The notes below the pieces were generated by a model. It was not told the DNA's origin. It searched no databases and worked only from the letters and a program-made list of their open reading frames with translations. Below, one piece after another: positions 11,672-20,349 of a stretch of 64,000 nucleotides of DNA; the first letter of the stretch is position 1; each line of letters opens with the position of its first letter. The position numbers and the translations under genes are program-made. Source of the stretch: Desulfocurvus vexinensis DSM 17965 (GTDB lineage Bacteria; Desulfobacterota; Desulfovibrionia; Desulfovibrionales; Desulfovibrionaceae); the NCBI RefSeq assembly GCF_000519125.1, contig NZ_JAEX01000005.1, positions 250,501-314,500 of the forward strand, read 5' to 3'.

Positions 11672-11718
11672 ACGCCGCAGCCGAAGTGCCGTACCTAGGG
11701 CCGCGAAAGCGGCCACGA

Positions 11719-11755
11719 AGCCGCCGCTCCGCCCCGTGCGGAACCGGCGGCTTTT
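11719..11755 (+). terminator. Rho-independent terminator of cheW
   Basis: AGCCGCCG (11719-11726) pairs with CGGCGGCT (11745-11752), followed by TTTT; the loop contains a second small CCGC/GCGG stem. A smaller GGCCGC-GAAA-GCGGCC hairpin lies just upstream at 11699-11714. Confidence 0.8.
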
Positions 11756-11779
11756 CGCTGTGCCGCCCAAGGAGCTGCC

Positions 11780-14700
11780 GTGGTGATTTTTCCTCCCGCC
11801 CTGCGTCAATTCGTCGAGCCCGACACCGTGTCCCGGGCGGCGTCGGGCCGTGGCCCGCGCAGCGTGCGGGTCTACAAGTCCGGCCCCGGAACCCAGGCCA
11901 GCGTTGCCGCCGGGCTGCTGGCCGGCGGGCGCAGCGTGGTCGTGGTCGTGCCCGGCACGCGCGAGCTGCTGCAACTCAAGGCCCTGCTGGAGCTGTTGAC
12001 CCCCGGCGGGGGCCGCGAGTTCCCCGATTCGCCCTGGGTGGTCTTTCCGCCCTATCCCGTGCAGTCGTCGGACCCCTCGCGCTGGGCCGCGCGCTGGGCC
12101 GCCCTCTACGGGCTGGCCTCGGGCCAGGGCCCGCGCGGCGTGCTGCTCACCGTGGACAACCTGCTGCCCCGCTGGCCCGCCCGCGACGTGCTGGATACGC
12201 ACCACCTGCGCCTGGCCAAGGGCGAGGAGGTCCTGGCCGAATCCATCCTGGAGCAGCTCGCCCTGTGGGGCTACCAGCGGGCGCCCGTGGTTTCGCGGCC
12301 CGGCGAGATGGCCATGCGCGGCGACATCCTCGACGTGTTCGCCCCGGGCTACGCCCGGCCCCTGCGCCTGGAGCTGTTCGGCGACGTGCTCGAGGACCTG
12401 CGCACCTTCGACCCCGACACCCAGCGCTCGCGCACGGACCTGACCGAGGCCGTGATCCTGCCCGCCGCCCCCGCCGTGCTCACCCCCGCGCTGTGCGAGA
12501 CGGCCCGCGAGGGCTGGCGCAAGCTGCGCGGGGTGGGCGAGCTGCCCGCCCAGGCCGAGCAGGACCTGCTGCGCAGGCTCGACGGCCTGCGCGGCGACAT
12601 CCGCCCCGGGCTGTTCTATGGCGCGCGGGCCACGGCCCTGGGCCGCTGGCTGCCCCAGGGCGCGGTGTACCTGCTGTGCGGCGCGGGCAACCTGCGCACG
12701 CGGGTGGACGAGCTGGAATGGGCCTGGAGCGGGCGCCTGGACGAGGAGGCCGAGCGCCAGGGCTGGAAGGCGCCCCGGGCCCAGGTGCTGGAAAGCGCCG
12801 AGCGCGCCAGGGGCACCTGGATGGACGCCGAGCAGATCCATTTCGAGGACCTGACCATCGGCGAGAAGAAGGACGGCGTGGAACTGCCCGAAAAGGAGCT
12901 GCACGCCTTCGAGGACCTGTTCTGGAAGCCCGCCGAGCGCGACCGCCCGTGGCACGCCCTGCTGGACGCCCTGAAACGCTGGGCCCGCGAGCGCCCGCAG
13001 GTGGTCTTGAGCTTCCGCACCGAACAGTCGCGTAAGAAATTTCTGGCCCTGGCCGGGCAGGAGGGCGTGGCGCCCGCCACGGCCCTGCACCCCGGCGACA
13101 AGGGGCTTTTCGCCCTGGTGTCGCCCCTGCGCGGCGGGGTGGAGCTGGCCTGGAACCAGGCGCTGTTCCTCTCCGAGGACGTGCTCCAGCCCGTGCGCGG
13201 CGAGCGCGCCGCCGGGGTGGACCGCGACTTCAAGGGCCTGCGCACCTACGAGGAGCTGACCCCCGGCGATCTGCTGGTGCACCGCGACTGGGGCCTGGCG
13301 CGCTTCGAGGGCCTGCACCGCCTGGAGCTGGGCGGGGTGGGCAACGACTACCTTTTGCTGGTCTACTCCGGCGAGGACAAGCTCTACCTGCCCGTGGACC
13401 GGCTGGACGTGGTCCAGCGCTACAAGGGCCCCGAGGGCGCGAGCCCCGTGCTGGACAAGCTCGGCGGCCCGGCCTGGGCGCGCTCCAAGTCCAAGGCCCG
13501 CAAGGCCATCGAGAAGATCGCCGGGGAGCTGGTGGAGATGTACGCCTACCGGCGCATCGCCAAGGGCTACGCCTACGACCCGCCCGACGACATGTACGCC
13601 GAGTTCGAGGCCAGCTTCGGCTTCGAGGAGACCCCGGACCAGGACCGGGCCATCCGCGACGTGATGGCCGACATGGACCGCCCCGAGCCCATGGACCGCC
13701 TGGTGTGCGGCGACGTGGGCTTCGGCAAGACCGAGGTCGCCCTGCGCGCGTCCTTCCGGGCGGCCATGGCCGGGCGGCAGGTGGCGCTGCTCTGCCCGAC
13801 CACCGTGCTGGCCGAGCAGCATTTCCTGAACTTCCAGCGCCGCCTGGAGGGCTATCCCATCCATGTGGCCATGCTCAGCCGCTTCGTGCCCCCGGCGCGC
13901 CAGAAGACCATCCTGGCCGCCGCCGCGCGCGGCGAGGTGGACATCCTCATCGGCACCCACCGCCTGCTCTCGCGCGATGTGGACCTGCCGCGCCTGGGCC
14001 TGCTCATCCTCGACGAGGAGCAGCGCTTCGGCGTGAAGCACAAGGAGCGCCTGAAGCAGATGCGCAAGGATATCGACGTGCTGGCGCTGACGGCCACGCC
14101 CATCCCGCGCACGCTGCAACTGTCGCTGTCCGGCCTGCGGGGGCTGTCGGTGATGGAGACCCCGCCCCTGGACCGCAAGCCCGTGCTGACCTCGCTGCTG
14201 GAGCGCGAGAAGGGCCCGCTCAAGACCATCCTGGAGCGCGAGATCGCCCGCCAGGGGCAGGTGTTCTGGGTCCACAACCGCGTGCAGAGCCTGCCGCGGG
14301 TGGTGGAGTTCGTGCGCGAGCTGGCCCCGGAGGCGCGCATCGGCATGGCCCACGGCCAGATGCCCGAGCGCGATCTCGAGGCGGCCATCCACAAGTTCTG
14401 GCACGGCGAGCTGGACATCCTGGTCTGCACGGCGATCATCGAGTCGGGCCTGGATTTCCCGCGCGCCAACACCCTGGTGGTGGACAACGCCCAGCACTTC
14501 GGCCTGGGCCAGCTCTATCAGCTGCGCGGCCGGGTGGGGCGCAGCTCGCGCCAGGCCTACGCCTACTTCGTGATCCCCTCCCTGGACGGGCTGCCCGAGC
14601 TGTCGCGCAAGCGGCTGCAGGTCGTGCTGGACATGGACTACCTGGGCGCGGGCTTCCAGGTGGCCATGGAGGACCTGCGCCTGCGCGGGGCGGGCAACAT

Positions 14701-15292
14701 CCTGGGCGAGGTCCAGTCGGGCACCATGGCCAAGGTCGGCCTGGACATGTTCCTGGAGATGCTCGAGGAGGAGGTCCGCCGCCAGCGCGGCGAGCAGCTG
14801 GTGCAGGACACCAGCCCCGAGCTGAACATCCTGTTCGAGGCGCACATCCCCGAGGCCTACGTGCCCGACACCCGCGAGCGGCTGCGCTACTACAAGGCCC
14901 TCTCCTCGGCGCGCGACGGCGCGGCCCTGGACGATCTGGCCCTGGAGATGCGCGACCGCTTCGGGGCCCTGCCCGCCGCCGTGGAGCGTTTCGTGGCCGT
15001 CTTGCGCCTCAAGCGCCTGCTGGGGCGCCTGCATGTGGCCAAGGCCGAGGTGGCCCCGGGGCGCATCGTGCTCTCGTGGGCCGAAGGCGCCACGGCGGTG
15101 CCGCCCGAGGCCATGGTGGTCTGGGTGCAGCGCCACGCCGACGCCGCGCGGCTGCTGCCCCCGGGGCGGCTGGAGCTGCGCGTGGATGCGGGCTCCGGGG
15201 TGCGCCGGGCCCTGGAGGCCATGCGAAAGACGTTGACCGGTCTGGCCCCCGGGGCTACAACACCCGAAACCTCAGATCACGTGGACAACTAA
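11780..15292 (+). CDS. mfd: Transcription-repair coupling factor Mfd
   Basis: ATP-dependent DNA translocase that removes RNA polymerase stalled at lesions and recruits UvrA. The 1170-residue protein has the UvrB-like N-terminal part, the RNA-polymerase-interacting domain (GDLLVHRDWGLARFEGLHRL) and a superfamily-2 motor with Walker A GDVGFGKTEVA, LLILDEEQRFG and LTATPIPRTL, then a TRCF C-terminal domain. Length is normal. The start is GTG at 11780, five bases after AAGGAG; a second GTG follows at once. It begins a long plus-strand run (mfd, two parvulins, rodZ, recO, glyQ, glyS). Confidence 0.96.
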   Translation: MVIFPPALRQFVEPDTVSRAASGRGPRSVRVYKSGPGTQASVAAGLLAGGRSVVVVVPGTRELLQLKALLELLTPGGGREFPDSPWVVFPPYPVQSSDPSRWAARWAALYGLASGQGPRGVLLTVDNLLPRWPARDVLDTHHLRLAKGEEVLAESILEQLALWGYQRAPVVSRPGEMAMRGDILDVFAPGYARPLRLELFGDVLEDLRTFDPDTQRSRTDLTEAVILPAAPAVLTPALCETAREGWRKLRGVGELPAQAEQDLLRRLDGLRGDIRPGLFYGARATALGRWLPQGAVYLLCGAGNLRTRVDELEWAWSGRLDEEAERQGWKAPRAQVLESAERARGTWMDAEQIHFEDLTIGEKKDGVELPEKELHAFEDLFWKPAERDRPWHALLDALKRWARERPQVVLSFRTEQSRKKFLALAGQEGVAPATALHPGDKGLFALVSPLRGGVELAWNQALFLSEDVLQPVRGERAAGVDRDFKGLRTYEELTPGDLLVHRDWGLARFEGLHRLELGGVGNDYLLLVYSGEDKLYLPVDRLDVVQRYKGPEGASPVLDKLGGPAWARSKSKARKAIEKIAGELVEMYAYRRIAKGYAYDPPDDMYAEFEASFGFEETPDQDRAIRDVMADMDRPEPMDRLVCGDVGFGKTEVALRASFRAAMAGRQVALLCPTTVLAEQHFLNFQRRLEGYPIHVAMLSRFVPPARQKTILAAAARGEVDILIGTHRLLSRDVDLPRLGLLILDEEQRFGVKHKERLKQMRKDIDVLALTATPIPRTLQLSLSGLRGLSVMETPPLDRKPVLTSLLEREKGPLKTILEREIARQGQVFWVHNRVQSLPRVVEFVRELAPEARIGMAHGQMPERDLEAAIHKFWHGELDILVCTAIIESGLDFPRANTLVVDNAQHFGLGQLYQLRGRVGRSSRQAYAYFVIPSLDGLPELSRKRLQVVLDMDYLGAGFQVAMEDLRLRGAGNILGEVQSGTMAKVGLDMFLEMLEEEVRRQRGEQLVQDTSPELNILFEAHIPEAYVPDTRERLRYYKALSSARDGAALDDLALEMRDRFGALPAAVERFVAVLRLKRLLGRLHVAKAEVAPGRIVLSWAEGATAVPPEAMVVWVQRHADAARLLPPGRLELRVDAGSGVRRALEAMRKTLTGLAPGATTPETSDHVDN

Positions 15293-15304
15293 GGCTTGCC
15301 GCCG

Positions 15305-16438
15305 ATGCGATATTCCCGTCTTGCGCCCCTGGCCGCACTGCTGGCCCTGTGCGTGGCCATGGCCCTTGCCGCCTGCGACCCCAAGCAGGAGGATCTGGGC
15401 GTGGTCGCCCGGGTCAATGGCCGCCCCATCACCCTGCATCAGCTCCAGTTCAAGCACGACTTCGACCAGCTGGGCATCGCCGCCGTCAACCCCTCGGTGG
15501 CCCGGCTCAAGGAGGAGTACGGCCAGGCCCTGTCCGAGCTGGTCATCCGCGAGCTGATCTTCCAGACCCTGGCCGCCAAGGGTCTGGCCGTCACCGACGA
15601 GGAGCTCGCCGCCGCGGAGGCCAACATCCGCACCGACTACCCCGAGGGCGCCTTCGAGGAAGTGCTGGTCGAGGAGTACATCGACATCAATTTCTGGCGC
15701 GACGAGCTGCGCGCGCGGCTGTCGGTGGAGAAGTTTTTCGCCGAGGTCCTGCGCCCGGGTGTGAGCATCGACTACCGCGAGGCCGAGCAGTACTACCAAA
15801 ACCACATGCAGGACTTCTACATGCCCCAGCGCGTGCGCTTCGTGCGCGTGAGCGGGCCCAGCCGCGACGTGGTGGAAAACGCGCTGGAGTCCTACAAGGG
15901 TGGCGGGTCCCTGGAGGCCATGGCCGCCGAATTCGACCAGATCGCCACCCGCGAGATCGTCATGCGCCAGGACCGGCTGACCAAGGACTGGGGCGACGCC
16001 CTGGGCGGGCTCAAGCCCGGGGAGGCCAGCCCGGTGCTCACCACCCGGCGGGGCTTCGAGGCCCTGGTCTTCTCCGAAACCATCCCCGCCCAGACCCTGG
16101 ACCCCTCCCAGGCCTATCCGCTCATCGAGCGCGAGCTGCTGGACCGCAAGCTCGTGGAGGCCTTCAGCGCCTGGCTCGACGCCCAGATGGCCGTGGCCCG
16201 GATCACCGTCACCCCGCTGCTGGAAATCGACCCCGACGACCGGCAGGGGGAAGATGGCACCCCGGCGCAGGGGCTGGAAGAGCAGGGCGGCGAGACCGAC
16301 ATTCCCGCCGACGGCGAGCTCGGCCCGGACGGCGACACGCCCCCCGAGGCCGACACCCCGCCCGAGGAACGCGAAACCGTGCTGCCCCCCGGCGTGGACG
16401 GAAAGGTCGTGCCCGACGCGTCGGGCAAGAACAACTAG
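15305..16438 (+). CDS. Parvulin-type peptidyl-prolyl isomerase lipoprotein (SurA/PrsA-like)
   Basis: Predicted periplasmic folding factor. The 377-residue protein has a signal peptide with lipobox LAAC, so Cys24 would be lipidated. A SurA-type N-terminal helical part follows (VVARVNGRPITLHQLQFKHDF), then a rotamase segment in the second half (FVRVSGPSRDVVENALESYKGGG). The C-terminal 65 residues or so are Pro/Glu/Asp-rich and low complexity. The ATG at 15305 was preferred to a TTG at 15296; its SD (AAGG) overlaps the mfd stop, so coupling to mfd is likely. It is paired with a second parvulin gene just downstream. Catalytic activity is not certain because the PPIase core is divergent. Confidence 0.82.
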   Translation: MRYSRLAPLAALLALCVAMALAACDPKQEDLGVVARVNGRPITLHQLQFKHDFDQLGIAAVNPSVARLKEEYGQALSELVIRELIFQTLAAKGLAVTDEELAAAEANIRTDYPEGAFEEVLVEEYIDINFWRDELRARLSVEKFFAEVLRPGVSIDYREAEQYYQNHMQDFYMPQRVRFVRVSGPSRDVVENALESYKGGGSLEAMAAEFDQIATREIVMRQDRLTKDWGDALGGLKPGEASPVLTTRRGFEALVFSETIPAQTLDPSQAYPLIERELLDRKLVEAFSAWLDAQMAVARITVTPLLEIDPDDRQGEDGTPAQGLEEQGGETDIPADGELGPDGDTPPEADTPPEERETVLPPGVDGKVVPDASGKNN

Positions 16439-16564
16439 GCCCGGGCGGCGCGTTGCCAAGCCCGGCCAATGCCTGTAACACTCGGCAAGGAGCCGTCCGC
16501 CCCCGGGCGGCGCGGCGCAACGGGGGGCGGCCCCCCGCCCCGCAGCCTCGCAAGGAGTCATGAT

Positions 16565-17500
16565 TTGAAGCCGATACTGCGCCTTTTTCTCGTCTTGGGC
16601 GTCCTGCTGGCGGCCTGCCCCGTGGGCGCCGCCGAGGTGGTGGACCGCGTGGTGGCCGTGGTCAACGGCCAGGCCGTGACGATGTTCGAGCTGAACCAGC
16701 ACATGCGCCCGCTGCTGGACCGTTTCCGGGGCCGCGAACTGACGGCGGAGGAGAAGGCCGCCATTGTCAAGATGCGCTCCGACCTGCTGCAGAAGATCGT
16801 TGACGAGATGCTCATCAACCAGGAAGTCGAGAAGCTCGGCCTCACGGCTACGGATGCCGAGGTGCAGAGCTCGGTGGAGCGCTTCTACAAGCAGAACGCC
16901 ATGACCGCCGAGGACTTCGACAAGCAGCTGCTGCTGGAGGGCATGACCCGCGAGCAGTTCGCCGACAGCGTGCGCAAGGACATCCTCAAGCACCGCCTGC
17001 TGGGCTTCATGGTCCGGCGCAAGGTCGTGGTCAGCGACGAGGAGGTCAAGGCCTACTACGAGAAGCATATCGACAGCTTCCAGAAGGACAAGGAGATCGG
17101 CCTGTCGGTGATCCTGCTGCCCTCGAATGACGACGCCGAGGCCCTGCGCCAGCGCATCCAGAAGGGCGAGATCACCTTTGCCGACGCGGCCAACCTCTAC
17201 TCCCGGGGGCCTGGCGTGGGGCAGGGCGGCTCCCTGGGCCGCGTGGCCTGGGCCGACCTGGCTCCGGACTGGCACGAGTCCCTGGAAGGGCTGCGCCCCG
17301 GCGACATGACCAAGCCCTTCGATTTTCGCGGCCATACCGCCCTGCTGCGCGTGGACGAGCTGCAAAGCGGCCAGACCCGGCCCCTGGAAGAGGTCATGGA
17401 GGAGATCCGCGACCGGCTGTTCGGAGAGCAGGCCGAGGCCCGCTTCTCCGAGTACATGGAGAAACTGCGCGCCGACGCCGTCATCGAGATCAAGCTGTAA
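16565..17500 (+). CDS. surA: Periplasmic chaperone / peptidyl-prolyl isomerase SurA
   Basis: Assists folding of outer-membrane proteins in the periplasm. The 311-residue protein has a signal peptide ending near GAAEV, then VVDRVVAVVNGQAVTMFELNQ, the SurA N-terminal hallmark. One rotamase domain follows (about 175-265, GLSVILLPSNDDAEALRQRI, YSRGPGVGQGGSLGRV), where E. coli SurA has two. The start is TTG at 16565, seven bases after AAGGAG (16552-16557). An ATG at 16560 is only two bases from the SD and stops after two codons. Co-directional with the lipoprotein parvulin 126 bases upstream and with rodZ 28 bases downstream. Confidence 0.88.
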   Translation: MKPILRLFLVLGVLLAACPVGAAEVVDRVVAVVNGQAVTMFELNQHMRPLLDRFRGRELTAEEKAAIVKMRSDLLQKIVDEMLINQEVEKLGLTATDAEVQSSVERFYKQNAMTAEDFDKQLLLEGMTREQFADSVRKDILKHRLLGFMVRRKVVVSDEEVKAYYEKHIDSFQKDKEIGLSVILLPSNDDAEALRQRIQKGEITFADAANLYSRGPGVGQGGSLGRVAWADLAPDWHESLEGLRPGDMTKPFDFRGHTALLRVDELQSGQTRPLEEVMEEIRDRLFGEQAEARFSEYMEKLRADAVIEIKL

Positions 17501-17528
17501 CGGCTGCGGCCACAGGGAGTGACTACGG

Positions 17529-18554
17529 ATGAATCTGAAGGAACTGGGCGAGCTGTTCCGCGCCGAGCGCGAGCGCAAGGGGCTCTCCATCGCCGACGTG
17601 GTGCAGCGCACCAAGATCAGCAAGACCAACGTCCTGGCCCTGGAGGCGGGCGACCCCTCGCGGCTGCCCCACCCGGTCTACGCCAAGGGCTTTGTGCGCA
17701 ACTACGCGCGGCTGGTGGGGCTGGACCCCGAGACCTGCGTGGCCGTCATGGCCGAGCAGTTCGTGGCCGAGGACAATGTCAGCGTGCCCCAGCCCAGCCT
17801 GGACGGGCCTGACCAGGAGATCCTGCCGCCCCGGCGTGGCAAGTCGGGGCTTGGGGTGTTCCTGGCGGGCATCCTGGCCATCGTGCTGCTGGCTGGCGGG
17901 GTGTTCCTGCTGACCTCGCGCCAGGAGGCCTCCCGCCCGGCCCCGGCGGAACAGCCCGCCGCCCAGGAGCAGCCCCAGGAGCAGGCACCGGAGCAGAGCC
18001 AGGAGCAAAGCCAGGGCCAGGAGTCGCAGCCCTCCGAGGCCGTCCCCCAGCCCGGGGAGGGCGAGGCGCCCCAGGGCGCCGATGCTCCCGCTGCCCCGGC
18101 CCAGCCCGACCAGGGCGCCCAGGAGCAGGCCCCCGCCCAGCCCGAGGCTGCCGCGCCCGCCCCGGCGCCCGCTGCCCCTGCCGCAGCCCAGCCCTCGGCC
18201 CCGGCCCAGCCCCAGGCGCCCGCCGCGTCCGCTCCGGCCCAGCCCCAGGCGCCCGCTGCGTCTGCCCCTGCCGCCGCCCAGGCCGCACCCGAGCAGCAGG
18301 CGCCCAAGGGCGCCCAGCGGCTGGTGGTCACGGCCCGCGAGGCGTGCTGGGTTTTCGCCAAGGCCGACGGCGACCGGGCCGCCGCGGTGGACATCGTGCT
18401 CCAGCCCGGCCAGTCGCACACCCTGTTTTTCCGCAAGGACCTGGAGCTCAAGCTGGGCAACGCGGGCGGCGTGAGCGTGACCTTCAACGGCGAAAAGGTC
18501 GCCCTCCAGGCCCAGTCCGGGCAGGTGCGGACCCTGAACTTCACCGCCCCGTAG
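17529..18554 (+). CDS. rodZ: RodZ-like helix-turn-helix membrane protein
   Basis: Bitopic protein that links the MreB cytoskeleton to the cell-wall elongation machinery. The 341-residue protein has an N-terminal HTH_25 domain (LGELFRAERERKGLSIADVV), one transmembrane helix near 107-128, a long Pro/Ala/Gln linker of about 120 residues with near-perfect repeats of PAQPQAPAAS, and a C-terminal DUF4115 beta domain (about 260-341, ACWVFAKADGD). Order and orientation are exactly those of RodZ. AGGGAG precedes the ATG. MreB itself is encoded 27 kb away at 45.8 kb. The linker length should be variable because the DNA repeats could slip. Confidence 0.85.
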   Translation: MNLKELGELFRAERERKGLSIADVVQRTKISKTNVLALEAGDPSRLPHPVYAKGFVRNYARLVGLDPETCVAVMAEQFVAEDNVSVPQPSLDGPDQEILPPRRGKSGLGVFLAGILAIVLLAGGVFLLTSRQEASRPAPAEQPAAQEQPQEQAPEQSQEQSQGQESQPSEAVPQPGEGEAPQGADAPAAPAQPDQGAQEQAPAQPEAAAPAPAPAAPAAAQPSAPAQPQAPAASAPAQPQAPAASAPAAAQAAPEQQAPKGAQRLVVTAREACWVFAKADGDRAAAVDIVLQPGQSHTLFFRKDLELKLGNAGGVSVTFNGEKVALQAQSGQVRTLNFTAP

Positions 18555-18635
18555 CGGGCCGCCCGCAGCGTCGGCGGCGCCCCGGGGCGGGGTGTCCGGG
18601 CGCGTCCGCCCGGCCCCGCGCACGGGGGGGCAGGC

Positions 18636-19382
18636 ATGGATTTCACCGAAACCTCCCTCATCCTCAAGGTCGGCTCCTTTCGCGAGATCGACCTCTGGGT
18701 CCGGCTGGCTACGCCGACCCACGGCGTGCTCACGGCTTTCGCCTTCGGCGGCAGCAAGAGCCGCCGCCGCTTCATGGGCTGCCTGGACCCCCTGAACTGC
18801 GTGGAGTTCCAGTTCCACCGCTCGGGGCGCGGCGACTATCTCTACCTGATGGAAGGCCGCCTGGTGCGCGGCTGCCCGGGGCTGCGCGCCGACCCCGCGC
18901 GCCTGGGCCCCGCCGTGAACTGCGTGAAGTTCTACGAGGCGGTCTTCGAGGGCCCCGACGGCTCCGAGGAGTCCTTCGCCCTGCTGGCCGAGACCCTGGA
19001 GCTCATGGAGGACCGCACGGACCTTTCGGCGCTTTTGCCGCTGCTGTTTCGGGCCAAGGTGGTCTTTTTGCAGGGCTACGGCCCGGGGTTTGGCGCTTGC
19101 CCTCGCTGCGGAAAAGACTTAAGAACTGCGGCTGCGCCGACGCTTCTGGTGGAGCAGGGCGTGGTGGCCTGCGCCGAGCACGCCCACGGCTCCGGACGGC
19201 GCGTCGTGCTCGACGCCTGGACCGTGGAGCTGCTGGAAACCGTGCGCATGCGCAGCGTGCGCCGCTGGGCCGACGCCGCGGCGCCCGCCGCCTCGCGGCG
19301 CAGGGTTTTCGACGCCGTGGACGCGCTGGTGCGCTACCACCTGGGCCTGGCCTGGGAGGACGGCCGCTTCCGCCGCGTGTGA
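18636..19382 (+). CDS. recO: DNA repair protein RecO
   Basis: Loads RecA onto SSB-coated gaps with RecF and RecR. The 248-residue protein has the N-terminal OB fold ([21 protein letters not shown]), a helical middle, and a zinc-finger-like segment with CPRCG but a second half reading CAEH, so the four-Cys pattern seen in many RecO proteins is incomplete and a His may replace one ligand. Length is typical. It sits between rodZ (81 bases) and glyQ (82 bases). Confidence 0.85.
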   Translation: MDFTETSLILKVGSFREIDLWVRLATPTHGVLTAFAFGGSKSRRRFMGCLDPLNCVEFQFHRSGRGDYLYLMEGRLVRGCPGLRADPARLGPAVNCVKFYEAVFEGPDGSEESFALLAETLELMEDRTDLSALLPLLFRAKVVFLQGYGPGFGACPRCGKDLRTAAAPTLLVEQGVVACAEHAHGSGRRVVLDAWTVELLETVRMRSVRRWADAAAPAASRRRVFDAVDALVRYHLGLAWEDGRFRRV

Positions 19383-19464
19383 CGCCGGGCGCGGGCCGCA
19401 GGCCCCGCCGGTCTTTTCCCCTCCGGGCCGCCCCTGGCCCGGGCTTGCCAATCAAGGAGCTGTC

Positions 19465-20334
19465 ATGCATTTCCAGGATGTCATCCTGACCCTGCAACGA
19501 TTCTGGTCCGGGAAGGGCTGCGTGCTGCACCAGCCCTACGACATCGAGGTCGGCGCGGGCACCTTCAACCCCGCGACCTTCTTCCGGGTCATCGGCCCCG
19601 AATCCTGGCGCACGGCCTACGTCGAGCCCTCGCGCCGGCCCACCGACGGCCGCTACGGCGAGAACCCCAACCGCCTGCAGCACTACTACCAGTTCCAGGT
19701 CATCCTGAAGCCCTCGCCGGACAACGTGCAGGAGCTGTACCTGGAAAGCCTGGGGGCCCTGGGCATCGACCCCGCCGCCCACGACATCCGCTTCGTGGAG
19801 GACGACTGGGAGTCGCCGACCCTGGGCGCCTGGGGCCTGGGCTGGGAGGTCTGGCTCAACGGCATGGAAGTCACCCAGTTCACCTATTTCCAGCAGGTGG
19901 GCGGCATCGATCTCGCCCCGGTGAGCGTGGAGCTGACCTACGGCCTGGAGCGGCTGTGCATGTACCTCCAGGAGAAGGAGAGCGTCTACGACCTGTCCTG
20001 GAACGGCGAGGTGACCTACGGCCACGTCCATCACCAGAACGAGATCGAGCAGTCGCGCTACAATTTCGAGCTGTCCAACGCGCCCATGCTGCTGGAGCTC
20101 TTCGGGCGCTACGAGGCCGAGTGCCTGGCCCTGTGCGAGGCCGGGCAGCCCTGGCCCGCCTACGACTACTGCCTGAAGTGCTCGCACACGTTCAACCTGC
20201 TCGACGCGCGCGGGGCCATCTCCATCACCGAGCGCACCGGTTACATCGGCCGGGTGCGCAATCTGGCCTCCAAGATCGCCCGGCTCTACGCCGCCCAGCG
20301 CGAAGAGCTGGGGCACCCGATGCTCCCCCGGTAG
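19465..20334 (+). CDS. glyQ: Glycyl-tRNA synthetase alpha subunit
   Basis: Catalytic subunit of the tetrameric bacterial glycyl-tRNA synthetase. The 289-residue protein begins [19 protein letters not shown] and contains [19 protein letters not shown] and [14 protein letters not shown], all near-invariant in GlyQ. AAGGAG lies upstream of the ATG. glyS follows after 15 bases. Together they form the class IIc-type heterotetramer rather than the eukaryote-like single-chain enzyme. Confidence 0.97.
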   Translation: MHFQDVILTLQRFWSGKGCVLHQPYDIEVGAGTFNPATFFRVIGPESWRTAYVEPSRRPTDGRYGENPNRLQHYYQFQVILKPSPDNVQELYLESLGALGIDPAAHDIRFVEDDWESPTLGAWGLGWEVWLNGMEVTQFTYFQQVGGIDLAPVSVELTYGLERLCMYLQEKESVYDLSWNGEVTYGHVHHQNEIEQSRYNFELSNAPMLLELFGRYEAECLALCEAGQPWPAYDYCLKCSHTFNLLDARGAISITERTGYIGRVRNLASKIARLYAAQREELGHPMLPR

Positions 20335-20349
20335 CCAAAGGAAGCGCCC

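Noticed and set aside
11114-15136. A 1340-codon open frame antisense to mfd
   Set aside because: Made by GC-rich codon bias on the opposite strand; low-complexity His/Gly/Ala protein, no SD, and mfd is certain.
17935-18300. A mobile or minisatellite element inside rodZ
   Set aside because: The repeats are in frame and code the Pro/Ala/Gln linker common to RodZ proteins.
19383-19464. T-box leader before glyQ
   Set aside because: 82 bases without a T-box sequence or terminator pair; such leaders are longer and typical of Firmicutes.
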